This document shows, in pieces, positions 1-18,439 of a stretch of 64,000 nt of DNA. Both the position numbers and the translations under genes were made by a program. How positions within the stretch are numbered: the stretch's first letter is position 1; every line of letters starts with the position of its first letter. Source of the stretch: Leptospira tipperaryensis (GTDB taxonomy: Bacteria > Spirochaetota > Leptospiria > Leptospirales > Leptospiraceae); NCBI RefSeq assembly GCF_001729245.1, contig NZ_CP015217.1, positions 3,876,001-3,940,000 on the forward strand, written 5' to 3'. A model generated the notes under the pieces. That model was not told the origin of the DNA, did no database searches, and was given only the letters and a program-made list of their open reading frames with translations.

Positions 1-150
<150 letters not shown>

Positions 151-185
151 TCGGACTTAAACCTAGTGCAAGTAACTCATACAAA

Positions 186-1091
186 ATGAATTTGTCAAAA
201 GATAAAACCCTAGACCTCGTCACCCGTTGTGGAGAAGGAGATGAAGAGGCGCTCAAGCAGTTTTTCGAAATCTATTCGGAAGATATTTACAATTTTCCGA
301 TGAAGATCTTTCATCTGAGCGAGGACGACGCGGGAGACTTTTTCATCTATGCCTTCGAAAGACTAAAAACCGGCTCCAGATTCGGAAGCTTCCGTGGAAA
401 ATCCAGTTTTCGAACCTGGTTTTATTCCGTTTTACGGAATATGCTCATCGATTGGCAAAGAACCAAACGAGAACTGAAAGTTACCAACCTCGGGAAAATC
501 AGCAAAGAAGGGAAAGAATACGCCACCATCGAAGACGAACCGGATACTCGTCCCGAATTGCACGAAGAGGCAGTTGAAATCTCGGATCGATTCAACCAAG
601 CTCTGGAAGAAATCGGCGTCGATAAAAGGGTCATTTTTAAACTTTCTTATATCTATTACCTGAATCTCAACGAAGACGAAATTCAATATCTCATAGATAA
701 AACCGGACTGACGGCTCAGTCCCTCAAAGACAAAATTCTCGATCTCAGATCGGATCTTTCCAATCGGGAAGAGGAGAACATTCGGATGGAGGACAAAATT
801 ACGTCCCTTTATTTGAATATTCTCGATCTCAAAGAAAAACAGCAGAATACTGCGAAGATTGCCCCCATTCTACCAATGGAAGTGGATAAGACTTCGCACG
901 CATTGAAAAAGAAATACGAACAGCGTAAAAAGCTTCTGGATAAGAAGAAAAAGGGACATTTCCTCGCAAGAACCCCTTACAGAGAGGTTGCCGATTTGAT
1001 TGGAATTTCGGAAGGAAACGTAAGTGTCACTCTTTTACGTTTAATTGAAAAAATTCAGAAAAAGCTAGATTTTAGTGATTTGGATTTTTAA
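186..1091 (+). CDS. ECF-like sigma factor with a long linker and two HTH-like segments
   Basis: RNA polymerase sigma-70 family, 301 aa, longer than the usual 160-200 aa of ECF factors. Residues 11-92 form a sigma2 region ([42 protein letters not shown]). A sigma4-type helix-turn-helix is at 263-294 ([19 protein letters not shown]). Between them, 147-188 ([19 protein letters not shown]) looks like a second, degenerate HTH, followed by a charged helical stretch at 190-255. The gene is followed after 35 bp by an unknown protein with its own Shine-Dalgarno (TTGGAGA), so the two are probably one transcript. It lies just upstream of a CHAT protease. No TM segment or anti-sigma domain is visible. 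The sigma call is firm; target promoters are unknown. Confidence 0.85.
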   Translation: MNLSKDKTLDLVTRCGEGDEEALKQFFEIYSEDIYNFPMKIFHLSEDDAGDFFIYAFERLKTGSRFGSFRGKSSFRTWFYSVLRNMLIDWQRTKRELKVTNLGKISKEGKEYATIEDEPDTRPELHEEAVEISDRFNQALEEIGVDKRVIFKLSYIYYLNLNEDEIQYLIDKTGLTAQSLKDKILDLRSDLSNREEENIRMEDKITSLYLNILDLKEKQQNTAKIAPILPMEVDKTSHALKKKYEQRKKLLDKKKKGHFLARTPYREVADLIGISEGNVSVTLLRLIEKIQKKLDFSDLDF

Positions 1092-1123
1092 AAAATTCCG
1101 TCTTTTTAAGCTATTGGAGAACC

Positions 1124-1855
<732 letters not shown>

Positions 1856-1901
1856 AATTTTAAAAAGAAACTCCCGAATACAACCTCCACTGCAAGGATT
1901 C

Positions 1902-1931
1902 AAAACCTCGCGGTGAAGGTTTTTGTTTTTT
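1902..1931 (+). terminator. Rho-independent terminator after the sigma/unknown gene pair
   Basis: Stem AAAACCT (1902-1908) with AGGTTTT (1917-1923), an 8-nt loop, then a T-rich tract (TTGTTTTTTATTT across the stem end). It sits 47 bp after the stop at 1855 and would separate the sigma pair from the CHAT pair. Confidence 0.7.
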
Positions 1932-1972
1932 ATTTCATTCTAAAAAAAGAATTTCTGGAAAAATCGCTCCAT

Positions 1973-1981
1973 TGTTATAAT
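1973..1981 (+). promoter_or_regulatory. Extended -10 promoter element for the CHAT gene
   Basis: TGTTATAAT is a full extended -10 (TG-N-TATAAT). The -35 region (TTTCTG at 1953-1958) is poor, which is normal for extended -10 promoters. Predicted start near 1988, giving a leader of only about 14 nt before the ATG at 2002. Confidence 0.55.
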
Positions 1982-2001
1982 CTGATCTTGGATTCACATT
2001 T

Positions 2002-3831
<1,830 letters not shown>

Positions 3832-3834
3832 TCT

Positions 3835-4521
3835 TTGAGTCTTTGCCAACCCGATAAAGGTAATTTTTCCTGCGGCTCCTGTTGCGGGATATTCAATCTG
3901 GACTTAAGTCCGGATGAAATACGAAATCTCATCTCCGAGAGAACAAAAGAATTTAAAACCTCCGTCGATTTTAAAAATTCTTGGACCATGGCCGAGTATC
4001 GAAAAGTCAGGGAGAAAAAAGAAGAAAACATAAAGCGAAAAGACGAACATACTTATAATTGCCCCTTTCTTGGCGCTTTTGATAAAAGAATCGGTTGTAT
4101 GATTCATCCGATTTTTAGCGGAGATCCGTTGAGTCAGAATTATTCCTTTTACGGAACGTCCATCTGTCAAGGTTATGAATGCAGAAACATGGAACGTAAA
4201 ACGGCCAAACTCTGGGAGGCGCTTCTTGAAGAAATGGAACTGGATTCTTTTACATACTCCGCAATCGCTTCCGATTACAAGACGATCGATCTAATCGAAG
4301 AAACATTTATGAACTTAGGAATTTCCAAAGAAGAATTATTTCAGAAAAAGAAAGGAACTCTGAAAAAACTGATTCAAAGAAAAATCGATCAAAACGTAGC
4401 GATGATGAATACGTCCTTTGAAATTCCGATGGAAGAAGAAAAACTTTCTCCGAGAGAAGCCTTAATTCTAAGATTAGATTTAAAATCTACACCGGATCTA
4501 ATCGCCGAGATGGAAAACTAA
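3835..4521 (+). CDS. YkgJ-like cysteine-cluster protein (TTG start)
   Basis: 228 aa, starting at TTG 3835, 3 bp after the CHAT stop, so translation is probably coupled. The N-terminus carries SCGSCCGIF, and further cysteines lie at NCPFLG, GCMIHP and ICQGYEC. This spaced set of about eight Cys resembles YkgJ-type proteins (Zn- or Fe-chelating clusters, PF03692). The C-terminal half is helical and charged. No export signal. As part of the CHAT cassette it could act as a metal- or redox-responsive component, but nothing in the sequence proves it. Family assignment is moderate because I rely on the Cys spacing only. Confidence 0.7.
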   Translation: MSLCQPDKGNFSCGSCCGIFNLDLSPDEIRNLISERTKEFKTSVDFKNSWTMAEYRKVREKKEENIKRKDEHTYNCPFLGAFDKRIGCMIHPIFSGDPLSQNYSFYGTSICQGYECRNMERKTAKLWEALLEEMELDSFTYSAIASDYKTIDLIEETFMNLGISKEELFQKKKGTLKKLIQRKIDQNVAMMNTSFEIPMEEEKLSPREALILRLDLKSTPDLIAEMEN

Positions 4522-4803
4522 AATTTCTATCACTTGTATTGATTTCAAAAAGGTCGTTTAAAGGAATCGAAAAAATCCGGATTCAGTTTTCAACGAGAAT
4601 CTGATGCGAAGAACTTCTTTCGAAAAATAAATTCCAAAAAAACATTCTAATTTTAGAATATACTAAATTTACTCACCTTGAAAGAAATAAAATAGAACAA
4701 AAACCTTTGATTCTGTTTTCAAGTATAGAGTTTTCTATAGAACTCGATTGGACGAAAGGAAAATTTTTGAAATTGAATTTATGAGGAATTGGAGAGATCA
4801 AAA
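4522..4803. other. Intergenic region between the convergent Cys-cluster and phasin-like genes
   Basis: AT-rich and without a credible ORF. It holds one palindrome, ATTCTAA-TT-TTAGAAT at 4644-4659, of a form seen at two other places in the window. No terminator recognisable for the plus-strand gene. Confidence 0.5.
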
Positions 4804-4834
4804 TCCTTCCTGCATTTCAAGAACGCAGGAAGGA
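4804..4834 (-). terminator. Terminator hairpin of the phasin-like gene
   Basis: Perfect 10-bp arms TCCTTCCTGC (4804-4813) and GCAGGAAGGA (4825-4834), 11-nt loop, ending 7 bp beyond the stop codon; the minus-strand sequence beyond the stem begins TTTGATC. Confidence 0.65.
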
Positions 4835-4840
4835 AAACGA

Positions 4841-5164
<324 letters not shown>

Positions 5165-5201
5165 AATTCTTTCCTCTGTTTTCTTCACTGAGAATAGACC
5201 A

Positions 5202-5230
5202 ATTTTATGCAGCGCACAATAAGTTGTCAA
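5202..5230 (-). promoter_or_regulatory. Sigma70-type promoter of the phasin-like gene
   Basis: TTGACA (5230-5225), 17-nt spacer, TAAAAT (5207-5202). Near-consensus; transcription would start about 5195, 30 nt before the ATG. Confidence 0.75.
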
Positions 5231-5800
5231 GTGAGATTTCCGGGACTGGAAAAGCCCTAAAAAAGACCCGATATTATCCAAATTTCGATCTTAGCTTATT
5301 AAAATTGCTTACTCTTCTTACTTTCTTTGGTTTTAGAAGGAGCTCGTAACTAAAAGAGACATAATGATATTTGAATAGAGAAAGTTCTGCTGGAGACTTA
5401 GGATTTAAAGAATGAGAATACCAAAGGTGAGAATCCTTTTTCTGTAGGAATTCCGACAAATGGGCGTTGAATTTCTTATTGAAAAAAACTTTTTTTGTGA
5501 TATAGAAAAATTCTCCAATTATTTCCCACGAGCCCGCCTCCTCCACCCAACAAGGGTGGGGCCGAAAAAAGTTTTTCGGAAAAACGTAGGACCTACTACA
5601 AAACAAAATTCACCGAGACATCTTTACATTAGCATATTCAGAAATAAAAATATACCGACTTGGAAAAAACGATTCTCATCGATTAAATACAGGAGTCGGC
5701 TCATCCTATTTTTATCGAAATTCTAAACACAATTTGGCTTAGAGAAGAAAACAGTGCCTAAGTAAAGAAATGCAAAAGGTGGGGTAAAAGGGCGGGAATT
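5231..5800. other. Noncoding stretch with nested hairpins
   Basis: Open frames exist here on both strands but none shows a Shine-Dalgarno, codon pattern or recognisable protein. Two adjacent hairpins stand out: CCACCC/GGGTGG at 5543-5559 and CCGAAAAA/TTTTTCGG at 5562-5579, followed at 5584 by CGTAGGACCTACTAC, a short motif that recurs in other gaps of this window. It may be a decayed dispersed repeat. Confidence 0.4.
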
Positions 5801-5828
5801 ATAGAGGAGATCGGACGATCTCCTCTAT
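5801..5828 (-). terminator. Terminator hairpin of pckA
   Basis: Perfect 12-bp stem, ATAGAGGAGATC (5801-5812) with GATCTCCTCTAT (5817-5828), 4-nt loop GGAC, 14 bp after the pckA stop. There is only a short T-run beyond it. Confidence 0.7.
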
Positions 5829-5842
5829 TCAGAAATTCTAAT

Positions 5843-7453
<1,611 letters not shown>

Positions 7454-7463
7454 TTCTATTTCA

Positions 7464-7491
7464 ATTATTTTACGATAAAGTGGAAAGTCAA
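7464..7491 (-). promoter_or_regulatory. Promoter of pckA
   Basis: TTGACT (7491-7486), 16-nt spacer, AATAAT (7469-7464), upstream of the pckA Shine-Dalgarno. The element abuts the stop of the preceding PIN-TRAM gene. Confidence 0.6.
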
Positions 7492-7497
7492 CTGGAT

Positions 7498-8532
7498 TCA
7501 AGAGGAATGCGGTTGACGGTTTCCCTTCTCTCCAGCCCCGTTCGGGTTGGCTTTTGTAAAAATCATTTTTCCAGCGGCGGTTTGGATGATAGAAGTTACT
7601 GTCACTTTGACCTCTTTCCCAACCAGATGTCCGCCGTTTTCAATGACAACCATGGTTCCGTCTTCCAGATAACCAATGCCTTGATTCTCATCCTTTCCTT
7701 CTTTGATTACTTGGATTCCAAGTTCTTCTCCCGGTAAAACGACCGGTTTAAGGGCATTCGCGAGGGTATTCAGGTTGAGAACTTTTACACCTTGAAGTTC
7801 GGCAACTTTGTTCAAATTGAAATCGTTCGTCACGATCTTCCCGCCGGTATCTCTGGCTAATTTGATCAGCTTTGCATCCACTTCTCGAGTATCAGAATAG
7901 TCTTTATAAGTAATTTTTACTTCGATGGATCCTTTGCGTTGAAGTTTGTTCAACATCTCGAGACCTCTTCTCCCTCTGGCTCTTTTGATCGGATCAGAAG
8001 AATCGCTGATCAATTGAATCTCTCTCAAAACGAAGTTAGGGAGAATCAGGGGACCGTCTAAGAAATGCGTATCCGCGATGTCTAAAATTCTCCCGTCGAT
8101 TACGACCGACGTATCGAGAATTTTGTCTCGAACTTCTTCTTTTTCGATTCCAACTCCAAATCCGCCGCCGGCTCCACCGCCACCCCCGAAAATTCCAAGA
8201 CCTGGTTCTTTCGCAAAAGAAATTCCGGAAAGAATTCCAAAGAGCGCGAAAAGGAAGTAAAGAGCGGTATTCAATTCTTCAAAATGAACGACTGCGCCTA
8301 CAAACCATGCGATTGCAAGTCCGAGTAAAGCCCCAAGTCCGGCACAAAAAAGTACATCGGCTTTGAGTTTAGGAAAGAGGTTGGATTCTCCATAGAGAAG
8401 AATTAAAGAAATTACCAGAACGACTCCGGCTATAGGACCGGATAAGTAGACGTCAGCGGATTGCTTGTGAGTAACTGCAAATGTAATTCCGGAGAGGAAT
8501 AGAGAAGTGAGTACTTTATAGAGATGAATCAT
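7498..8532 (-). CDS. Membrane PIN-TRAM protein (YacL-type)
   Basis: 344 aa. Four TM helices occupy about residues 1-108, then a Gly-rich linker ([14 protein letters not shown]), a PIN nuclease-like domain at 135-260 and a TRAM RNA-binding domain at 270-330. The PIN acidic residues are present: Asp140 ([10 protein letters not shown]), Asp146, Glu171, Asp219 and Asp237 (VTNDFNL). The family is widespread (Bacillus YacL, Thermus PIN-TRAM); its RNA target is not known. It shares the minus strand with the CarD gene 38 bp upstream, an arrangement (carD next to PIN-TRAM) common in bacteria, and probably forms an operon with it. Confidence 0.9.
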   Translation of the reverse strand: MIHLYKVLTSLFLSGITFAVTHKQSADVYLSGPIAGVVLVISLILLYGESNLFPKLKADVLFCAGLGALLGLAIAWFVGAVVHFEELNTALYFLFALFGILSGISFAKEPGLGIFGGGGGAGGGFGVGIEKEEVRDKILDTSVVIDGRILDIADTHFLDGPLILPNFVLREIQLISDSSDPIKRARGRRGLEMLNKLQRKGSIEVKITYKDYSDTREVDAKLIKLARDTGGKIVTNDFNLNKVAELQGVKVLNLNTLANALKPVVLPGEELGIQVIKEGKDENQGIGYLEDGTMVVIENGGHLVGKEVKVTVTSIIQTAAGKMIFTKANPNGAGEKGNRQPHSS

Positions 8533-8570
8533 AACTCAAATCCTTAATTGTATTTGAGTTTTGGCGGAAT

Positions 8571-9150
<580 letters not shown>

Positions 9151-9155
9151 TTAAG

Positions 9156-9183
9156 AAAATAGCACAAATTTGACGAAAGTCAA
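9156..9183 (-). promoter_or_regulatory. Promoter of the CarD-family gene
   Basis: TTGACT (9183-9178), 16-nt spacer, TATTTT (9161-9156). The implied start near 9149 excludes the longer TTG start at 9167. Confidence 0.65.
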
Positions 9184-9204
9184 CAAAATAATCCCAAAAG
9201 ACAA

Positions 9205-9879
9205 CTAAAGTTTGATTGAGCGAACTTTTGCCGAATGAAACGCAGGATCATTGAGAGGTTGAATTTTTTCCAAGGCCTCTTTTGCCTCTTCTTCCGAGTA
9301 AAAATAGCCTAAGTAGAGCTCACCTTTGGAGGAACGGAATATTCTTCCTTTAAATTCGTTTCTTGCCATCAAAAGTCTCTTTCCCAATTCCACAGCTTTT
9401 AACGAATCCGAAGTTCCGATGACGATCAAATAGTTTGTCTCTCCGGTTTGCGGAGGATAGAGAATTTTAGAATCGTTTGTGGAAGCAGATTCCTGCTTTT
9501 TAATCTGAGTAAGAGATTCCGGATTCTTTAAAGAATCAGTAGAATCCGTTTCGGACGATGAAAACAAGGATTTGATTCCGCCGGACTCATTCTTCTTTTC
9601 TTGAGAAGAAACGTTTCGGAAAGTCTGCAGTTCGTTTTGTGCAAACGTTTCTTCTTTCTGATCCAACTTGAGACCTACGACGAGTCCCGCCGTAAAAAGG
9701 GAAATCGAACCTAATAATAGAATGAATACGGAACGAGTGGAGGAAAAAATCTGAATCGGTGAACCGGACTTTTTACTGTGTTGAACCATCTGAATCGTTC
9801 TGTCGAAATCAGCGGGTTCCCGAACCGGAGTTCGGATCGAGGATTGTTTGAGTCTTCTGGAATAATCGATATTTTGCAT
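9205..9879 (-). CDS. Membrane-anchored SPOR-like protein
   Basis: 224 aa: a short cytoplasmic N-terminus, one TM helix at about 50-70 (VFILLLGSISLFTAGLVVG), a Ser/Glu-rich periplasmic linker, and a C-terminal domain (145-224: YLIVIGTSDSLKAVELGKRL, YLGYFYSEEEAKEALEKI) with the SPOR-type beta-alpha pattern. SPOR domains bind denuded peptidoglycan strands at division sites. The domain call is from pattern, not from strict motif identity. ATG 9879 follows AGGATTGCTAA. It stands between a membrane protein and carD. Confidence 0.7.
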   Translation of the reverse strand: MQNIDYSRRLKQSSIRTPVREPADFDRTIQMVQHSKKSGSPIQIFSSTRSVFILLLGSISLFTAGLVVGLKLDQKEETFAQNELQTFRNVSSQEKKNESGGIKSLFSSSETDSTDSLKNPESLTQIKKQESASTNDSKILYPPQTGETNYLIVIGTSDSLKAVELGKRLLMARNEFKGRIFRSSKGELYLGYFYSEEEAKEALEKIQPLNDPAFHSAKVRSIKL

Positions 9880-9966
9880 TTAGCAATCCTAAATTCTATC
9901 TTTAAAATCGGCTTAAATGCCCAAATTCCGTCGAAAAAAATTGAAATCTGGTGAGAAGATTCGATT

Positions 9967-10665
9967 TCAGTTCTTCGGCTTTCGAATTGCGTAATACCAA
10001 AAAAGCCAGAGAAACCCACCTCCAATCGAAAGGTAAAAACCGATGACTCCGGTTTTTCCAAAAAGATCGTAGAGAAGGCTTAATTTTCCAAAATATAATC
10101 TTTCCTTTTCTCCGGATTCCCATTCTAAAATCCAACGATACCAAAAATAGGCGTATGGAAAAAGAATCAAGGTCGGAAGCAAATATAAGAATGGATATTT
10201 ACAAACAAAGACGATCCAACTTGGGGAACCCGGTAACGGTTGAACTTCGTGATTGATCCAACGAATTTTCATAAAATCTTTTAGCGAGAAGGAAGAAGCC
10301 GTCGGTTGTAATTTAGAATCGAATTTTTTGGACATTTCTATCGCTTCTTCGACAGTGATCGTTCCTGCCGGTTTGCTCAAAGCGAGAACCCAAAAAAGCC
10401 AGAAAAAAACTCCGCTTACGATCAGAAATATTAGAAAAAATATTAAAAAATTATTATAATCTAATGAGCTTTTGCCTGAATTCAATTTGTTCGGAAGCCA
10501 TTCGTATTGGATTCCGTAATAATACCAATAAAAAAGAAAATATCCGATCCCGCCGTTGATTAGCCCGAGCAAAAGAAACGTAATCGGATATTTGCAACCG
10601 AATAGGATCCACTTTGGAAAAGTTTGTGGAAGATATTGAACGTTATTTACCCATCTAATTTTCAT
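9967..10665 (-). CDS. Membrane protein with internal duplication, unknown function
   Basis: 232 aa, not recognised. Two homologous halves: the first begins MKIRWVNNVQYLPQTFPKWI, the second (about residue 131) begins MKIRWINHEVQPLPGSPSWI. Each continues with FxCKYP and two TM helices, and both end in a Trp-rich helix (LWLFW or FWLFW) followed by a short basic tail (LSKPAG, IRKPKN). So it is a tandem duplication of a two-TM unit, giving four TM helices. No Shine-Dalgarno is clear at 10665. Standing alone between a SPOR-like gene and the oxidase terminator, it gives no functional hint. Confidence 0.7.
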   Translation of the reverse strand: MKIRWVNNVQYLPQTFPKWILFGCKYPITFLLLGLINGGIGYFLFYWYYYGIQYEWLPNKLNSGKSSLDYNNFLIFFLIFLIVSGVFFWLFWVLALSKPAGTITVEEAIEMSKKFDSKLQPTASSFSLKDFMKIRWINHEVQPLPGSPSWIVFVCKYPFLYLLPTLILFPYAYFWYRWILEWESGEKERLYFGKLSLLYDLFGKTGVIGFYLSIGGGFLWLFWYYAIRKPKN

Positions 10666-10734
10666 ATTCGGATATTCTAAGCAACAAATACGTTATTCGC
10701 CTTTGATTCTTTTTTAAAGGATTCTCCCTAAAAT

Positions 10735-10763
10735 AAAAAACCCCGGCAGAACCGGGGTTTTTT
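10735..10763 (-). terminator. Terminator of the cytochrome oxidase operon
   Basis: CCCCGG (10741-10746), loop CAGAA, CCGGGG (10752-10757), flanked by A6 and T6, so it can work in both directions. It lies about 45 bp after the coxC stop. Confidence 0.9.
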
Positions 10764-10806
10764 CTCTGAAAGAAGTTTCAGATTTTTTGAATTCTTAGAT
10801 CGGACT

Positions 10807-14059
<3,253 letters not shown>

Positions 14060-14063
14060 TTGT

Positions 14064-14909
<846 letters not shown>

Positions 14910-14937
14910 GGTTTAGCTCCTGGGAATTTCCCAGATA

Positions 14938-15090
14938 TTATTTAGCCTGTGTATTCCCAGGAAGATTGAGAGAGTGTTCTTTCACTCCCGGATGAAAAAA
15001 AGAAATGTAAGTAAAGAATACTAAATTTCCTACGAGAACGATTACGAAAGTCCAGAATCCTGGTTTATTATATCCTTCTTTTTGTGCCAT
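14938..15090 (-). CDS. Small membrane protein of the oxidase operon
   Basis: 50 aa, one TM helix (FWTFVIVLVGNLVFFTYISF) and a short soluble tail HPGVKEHSLNLPGN. Start chosen at ATG 15090 (MAQKEGYNK), about 12 nt after AGGAG; the frame is open 10 codons further. First gene of the minus-strand oxidase cluster, 28 bp before the SCO gene. Likely an assembly or accessory subunit, but the family is not known to me. Confidence 0.7.
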   Translation of the reverse strand: MAQKEGYNKPGFWTFVIVLVGNLVFFTYISFFHPGVKEHSLNLPGNTQAK

Positions 15091-15274
15091 TGGAAAGGGG
15101 CTCCTGTAGTTGATTCTCATTCTCTTGAAAGAAGAAAATCGGAAGATTCAAGGACAAGATCGGATGAATCTGTTTTTTTGGAAGTAATATTTAAATTTTA
15201 CTTTCACATTGCCCTTAAGAACCATTTTTCGAGTATGGTAAATTCAGAACCTCTTTCGAGGTCTTAAGGAAAGA

Positions 15275-16228
15275 ATGAACTCTAACTTGGACCTTTCTTC
15301 TAAATTTCGTCTATTTTATAAAATCTCTCTGTTCCTGAGCATTCTCATTTTTTTAAATTTGCTCTATGGCCCATTGGTGAGAGCGACCGGATCCGGTCTC
15401 GCTTGCCCGGATTGGCCGTTCTGTTTTGGAAAAATTTTTCCCACTTTCGATTTTCAAATCTTTATGGAAGTGTCCCACCGTTATTATTCGGGCTTTTTGG
15501 GTTTGATTCTTTTAGGTCTTACGATCTGGACCTTTGCGGATAAACTTTTAAGAAAAGAATTCGGAATTTATTTAGGATTGGCGGTTCTGCTTCTCATATC
15601 TCAGATCAACTTGGGAAGGTTGACCGTAACTTTAAAGCTGGATCCTACTTCGGTGAATCTGCATCTTCTCAACGCGATCGCATTCTTTCTTGTCATACTG
15701 ACGGTTTCTATCGACGCAAGAAACAAAGCACAAGATCGAAAAGAATCGTTTATCAAGCCGGATTCTTTATTCAGAAAAGATAATGTGTTTCTTTTTCTTC
15801 TTCTGATTGGAATCGTAATCCAGATCATTCTCGGAGGACGCGTTAGTTCTCATTACGCGGGTTTGGCTTGTCCCGATTTCCCGACTTGTTGGGGCCAATG
15901 GATTCCGGATCATCCATTAGAAATCGTTAAAATTCAAGTGTTTCATAGATTTGGAGCCTATTCCGTGGCGCTCCTTCTCGCAATCGCACTTGGATTCGCG
16001 ATTTGGAAACAATTTCCGACTATGAGCAGGAGATTTCTTCAAATATCCATGTATCTTTTGGTCGCTCAGATCATTTTAGGAATTTTGAATGTTTTCTTCG
16101 GGCTCCCAAAATTGGTGACCGCTCTGCATACCGGCTTTGCGGTTTTACTGCTGACTTTTTCATATCTTTCTTTAATCTCCAGAGCGATCGTTTTAACCTC
16201 GGAGACAGAACGGAGGCCTGAAAGATAA
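15275..16228 (+). CDS. ctaA: Heme A synthase (COX15/CtaA family)
   Basis: 317 aa, eight TM helices in two homologous halves. Each half carries the family Cys motif (GLACPDWPFCFG and GLACPDFPTCWG). The four heme-ligating His are in VSHRYYSG, NLHLLNA, VFHRFGAYS and ALHTGFA. Converts heme O to heme A for the aa3 oxidase. The start at 15275 follows AAGGAAAGA. It diverges from the coxBAC operon across 184 bp and is followed by ctaB after 18 bp, so heme A synthesis and the apo-enzyme share one locus. Confidence 0.95.
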   Translation: MNSNLDLSSKFRLFYKISLFLSILIFLNLLYGPLVRATGSGLACPDWPFCFGKIFPTFDFQIFMEVSHRYYSGFLGLILLGLTIWTFADKLLRKEFGIYLGLAVLLLISQINLGRLTVTLKLDPTSVNLHLLNAIAFFLVILTVSIDARNKAQDRKESFIKPDSLFRKDNVFLFLLLIGIVIQIILGGRVSSHYAGLACPDFPTCWGQWIPDHPLEIVKIQVFHRFGAYSVALLLAIALGFAIWKQFPTMSRRFLQISMYLLVAQIILGILNVFFGLPKLVTALHTGFAVLLLTFSYLSLISRAIVLTSETERRPER

Positions 16229-16246
16229 TTTCAGGATATTAAAATC

Positions 16247-17116
16247 ATGGCAAGCTCTACTTTCCTTTCCGATTGGAATCAAATGATCAAACCGAGAGTT
16301 ACCACTCTCGTTTTGGCAACCATCATTCCCGGCTTGTATCTTGCAGGGAACCAGTCTCCTTCCGGTTTCTTAATCGCAATTACTCTCATTGGAACTTTCT
16401 TTATGTCTTCGGCTTCTTTTATTTTCAATCAAGTGATTGAAAAGGACAGAGACGCAAAAATGAAAAGAACTTCCAACCGTCCGATCCCGGCAGGAAGAAT
16501 CGGAACTCTGCAGGCCACGTTAGTCGGCTTTGCTATGACTGGATTTTCTTTTTATCTCCTTACCGCTTACGTGAACCTTCTCACGGCGCTCTGCGCCTTT
16601 GCGGCGTTAGTTTCCTACGTGTTTTTATATACGATCCTTCTCAAACCTAGAACGCCGCAGAACATCGTAATCGGCGGTGTAGCGGGTTGTGTGGGGCCTT
16701 TGATCGGATATGCGGCGATGGGAAATTCTCTCCCGATCCAGGCTTGGATTCTTTTCTCGATGATATTTCTGTGGACTCCGGCGCATTTCTGGGCGCTCGC
16801 AATTTTTCTAAAAGACGACTATTCGGACGCAGACTTTCCGATGTTACCCGTTGTAAAAGGAATCGAACAAACGGCGCGTTCCATTTTCTTTTATACCGTT
16901 CTCTATTCTATTTCCTGCGTTAGTTTTTATTTTTTTGAATCCTCGATGGGACTTCTCTATTTGATTTCTACGGTTCTTGTTTGTATTTGGATGGGAATTC
17001 TTTCCTTTCAACTGATGAAAAATCCGGAAAGACAAGCCGCAAGAAAATTCTTTTTCTTTTCCATCTTTCATTTGTTTTTGATCAACGCGATGATCGTAAT
17101 CGATCACAGTCTTTGA
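16247..17116 (+). CDS. ctaB: Protoheme IX farnesyltransferase (heme O synthase)
   Basis: 289 aa, UbiA-superfamily prenyltransferase with eight to nine TM helices. Both Asp-rich motifs are visible: [19 protein letters not shown] (first, with the MKRT-NRP family signature) and [17 protein letters not shown] (second). Attaches a farnesyl group to heme b to make heme O, the substrate of CtaA encoded just upstream. CtaA and CtaB are usually in one operon; the 18-bp spacing fits. Confidence 0.95.
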   Translation: MASSTFLSDWNQMIKPRVTTLVLATIIPGLYLAGNQSPSGFLIAITLIGTFFMSSASFIFNQVIEKDRDAKMKRTSNRPIPAGRIGTLQATLVGFAMTGFSFYLLTAYVNLLTALCAFAALVSYVFLYTILLKPRTPQNIVIGGVAGCVGPLIGYAAMGNSLPIQAWILFSMIFLWTPAHFWALAIFLKDDYSDADFPMLPVVKGIEQTARSIFFYTVLYSISCVSFYFFESSMGLLYLISTVLVCIWMGILSFQLMKNPERQAARKFFFFSIFHLFLINAMIVIDHSL

Positions 17117-17200
17117 TCTAAGAATCGATCTTTATTGGGTTCACAACCGGCGATATTATTTCAATTTCTGAATATACAAAATTCTTAAACCTTCGGGATT

Positions 17201-18328
17201 CTAAGAATTAAACTCAAGAATACTTTTAGAACCGGATTCCGTAAAAATTCTAAAATTTCCCCGTATCTGCTTTGTAAGAATTTGGATTAAAGTAAATCCG
17301 GCCGTATTCGGTTTTAACCAAACCCTGGAATCTCGAATTCCGGAACCGTTATCCGCAACTTTTAGAGAATAAATATTTCCTTCCTTCTTAAAAGAAATCT
17401 CAATCGCACCTTTTTCAGTTGGGAAAGCGTGTTTTAGAGAATTGGAAAGTAGTTCGCTGAAAATGATCGCACAGGGGATCGCGTTTTCGATTCTTATAAA
17501 AGTTTGCGGAGTTTCATTTTCAATCTGAATCGTTTGTTTTCCGAGCTTGTTCAAAAGATTTACCGTGATTTTTTCGATCACTTCGGCAAAATCAATCTCG
17601 AAATAATTTTCAGATTTATACAGATAATTATGAACTTCAGAAATCGCTAATATTCTATCTTGAAAATCGGAAAGTATGATTTGTAAATTTCCCTTGTCCG
17701 AACTGCTATGAATTTCCAACAAGCCGGAAAGAACTTGTAAATTATTTCTGACTCGATGATGAATCTCCGAAATGAGCTCGTTTTTTTCCTGAACCGATCC
17801 GTGCAATGTTTTCACGGCCAAAATCGAAATCACGGTAAACATTAGAAACAATCCGATTCGATCGGCGATAAAAAGAGGATCGTGTTCCTCTTTGATATAA
17901 AACTCGTCCACTATAATCAGAAATAAACAATATAGAGAGACTATAATTGTCTTTTTGATATCCGAGAAATATAAGAAAATCATAATAAATATATAGAGCA
18001 CCTGACTTTTTCCAACCCTGTCCAAACCTATGCTTGGAGGAGGAAAAAACCAACCCAAGGTAACTGAACAAACGCTTGCGACCAAAATGATACGAAGGGC
18101 GATTTCGAATTTTTTTCTCAACAAAAAGATCAACGAGAAAACGGAGGAAGCGGTCATCAGCAAAAAGCCGAAACGGAGAAATTGGCCTTTGAAGAACCAG
18201 AGAAAAAGATAGGACGATACGCTTAATAGAATGAAGGATACGTTAAAAACAAAAAAATGAAGGGCGCGGCTTCTTGTCAGATAATCTCGATCTTTATAAA
18301 TTCCATTGATCCACGCGGAGATTTTCAT
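17201..18328 (-). CDS. Membrane sensor histidine kinase (HisKA_2 / HWE-like)
   Basis: 375 aa. Five to six TM helices in the first ~175 residues, no large periplasmic loop, then the dimerisation/phospho-acceptor domain with EIHHRVRNNLQVLSGLLEI (His190/191) typical of HisKA_2 kinases, and the ATPase domain with the N box ELLSNSLKHAF and the G1 box KVADNGSGI. The C-terminus lacks a clear G2 box with the usual Gly repeat (TAGFTLIQILTKQI instead of GxGLxLV), as in other HWE kinases. No response regulator lies next to it; the neighbour is an AraC-type regulator on the same strand. Signal unknown. Confidence 0.88.
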   Translation of the reverse strand: MKISAWINGIYKDRDYLTRSRALHFFVFNVSFILLSVSSYLFLWFFKGQFLRFGFLLMTASSVFSLIFLLRKKFEIALRIILVASVCSVTLGWFFPPPSIGLDRVGKSQVLYIFIMIFLYFSDIKKTIIVSLYCLFLIIVDEFYIKEEHDPLFIADRIGLFLMFTVISILAVKTLHGSVQEKNELISEIHHRVRNNLQVLSGLLEIHSSSDKGNLQIILSDFQDRILAISEVHNYLYKSENYFEIDFAEVIEKITVNLLNKLGKQTIQIENETPQTFIRIENAIPCAIIFSELLSNSLKHAFPTEKGAIEISFKKEGNIYSLKVADNGSGIRDSRVWLKPNTAGFTLIQILTKQIRGNFRIFTESGSKSILEFNS

Positions 18329-18439
18329 GTTCTTCTTTCCAAGCAGTAAAATCCGATCTATGAGCTTTATTCTACATTAAATCGGCAAAGGTGATAGAAA
18401 AATATATTTCCCCGCGAAAATATAAAACCTCGACGGAAT

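Noticed and set aside
5274..5726. Open frames of 110 aa (minus) and 88 aa (plus) overlapping each other
   Set aside because: No ribosome sites, no recognisable domains, and low-complexity Lys/Phe/Asn runs; the region looks noncoding.
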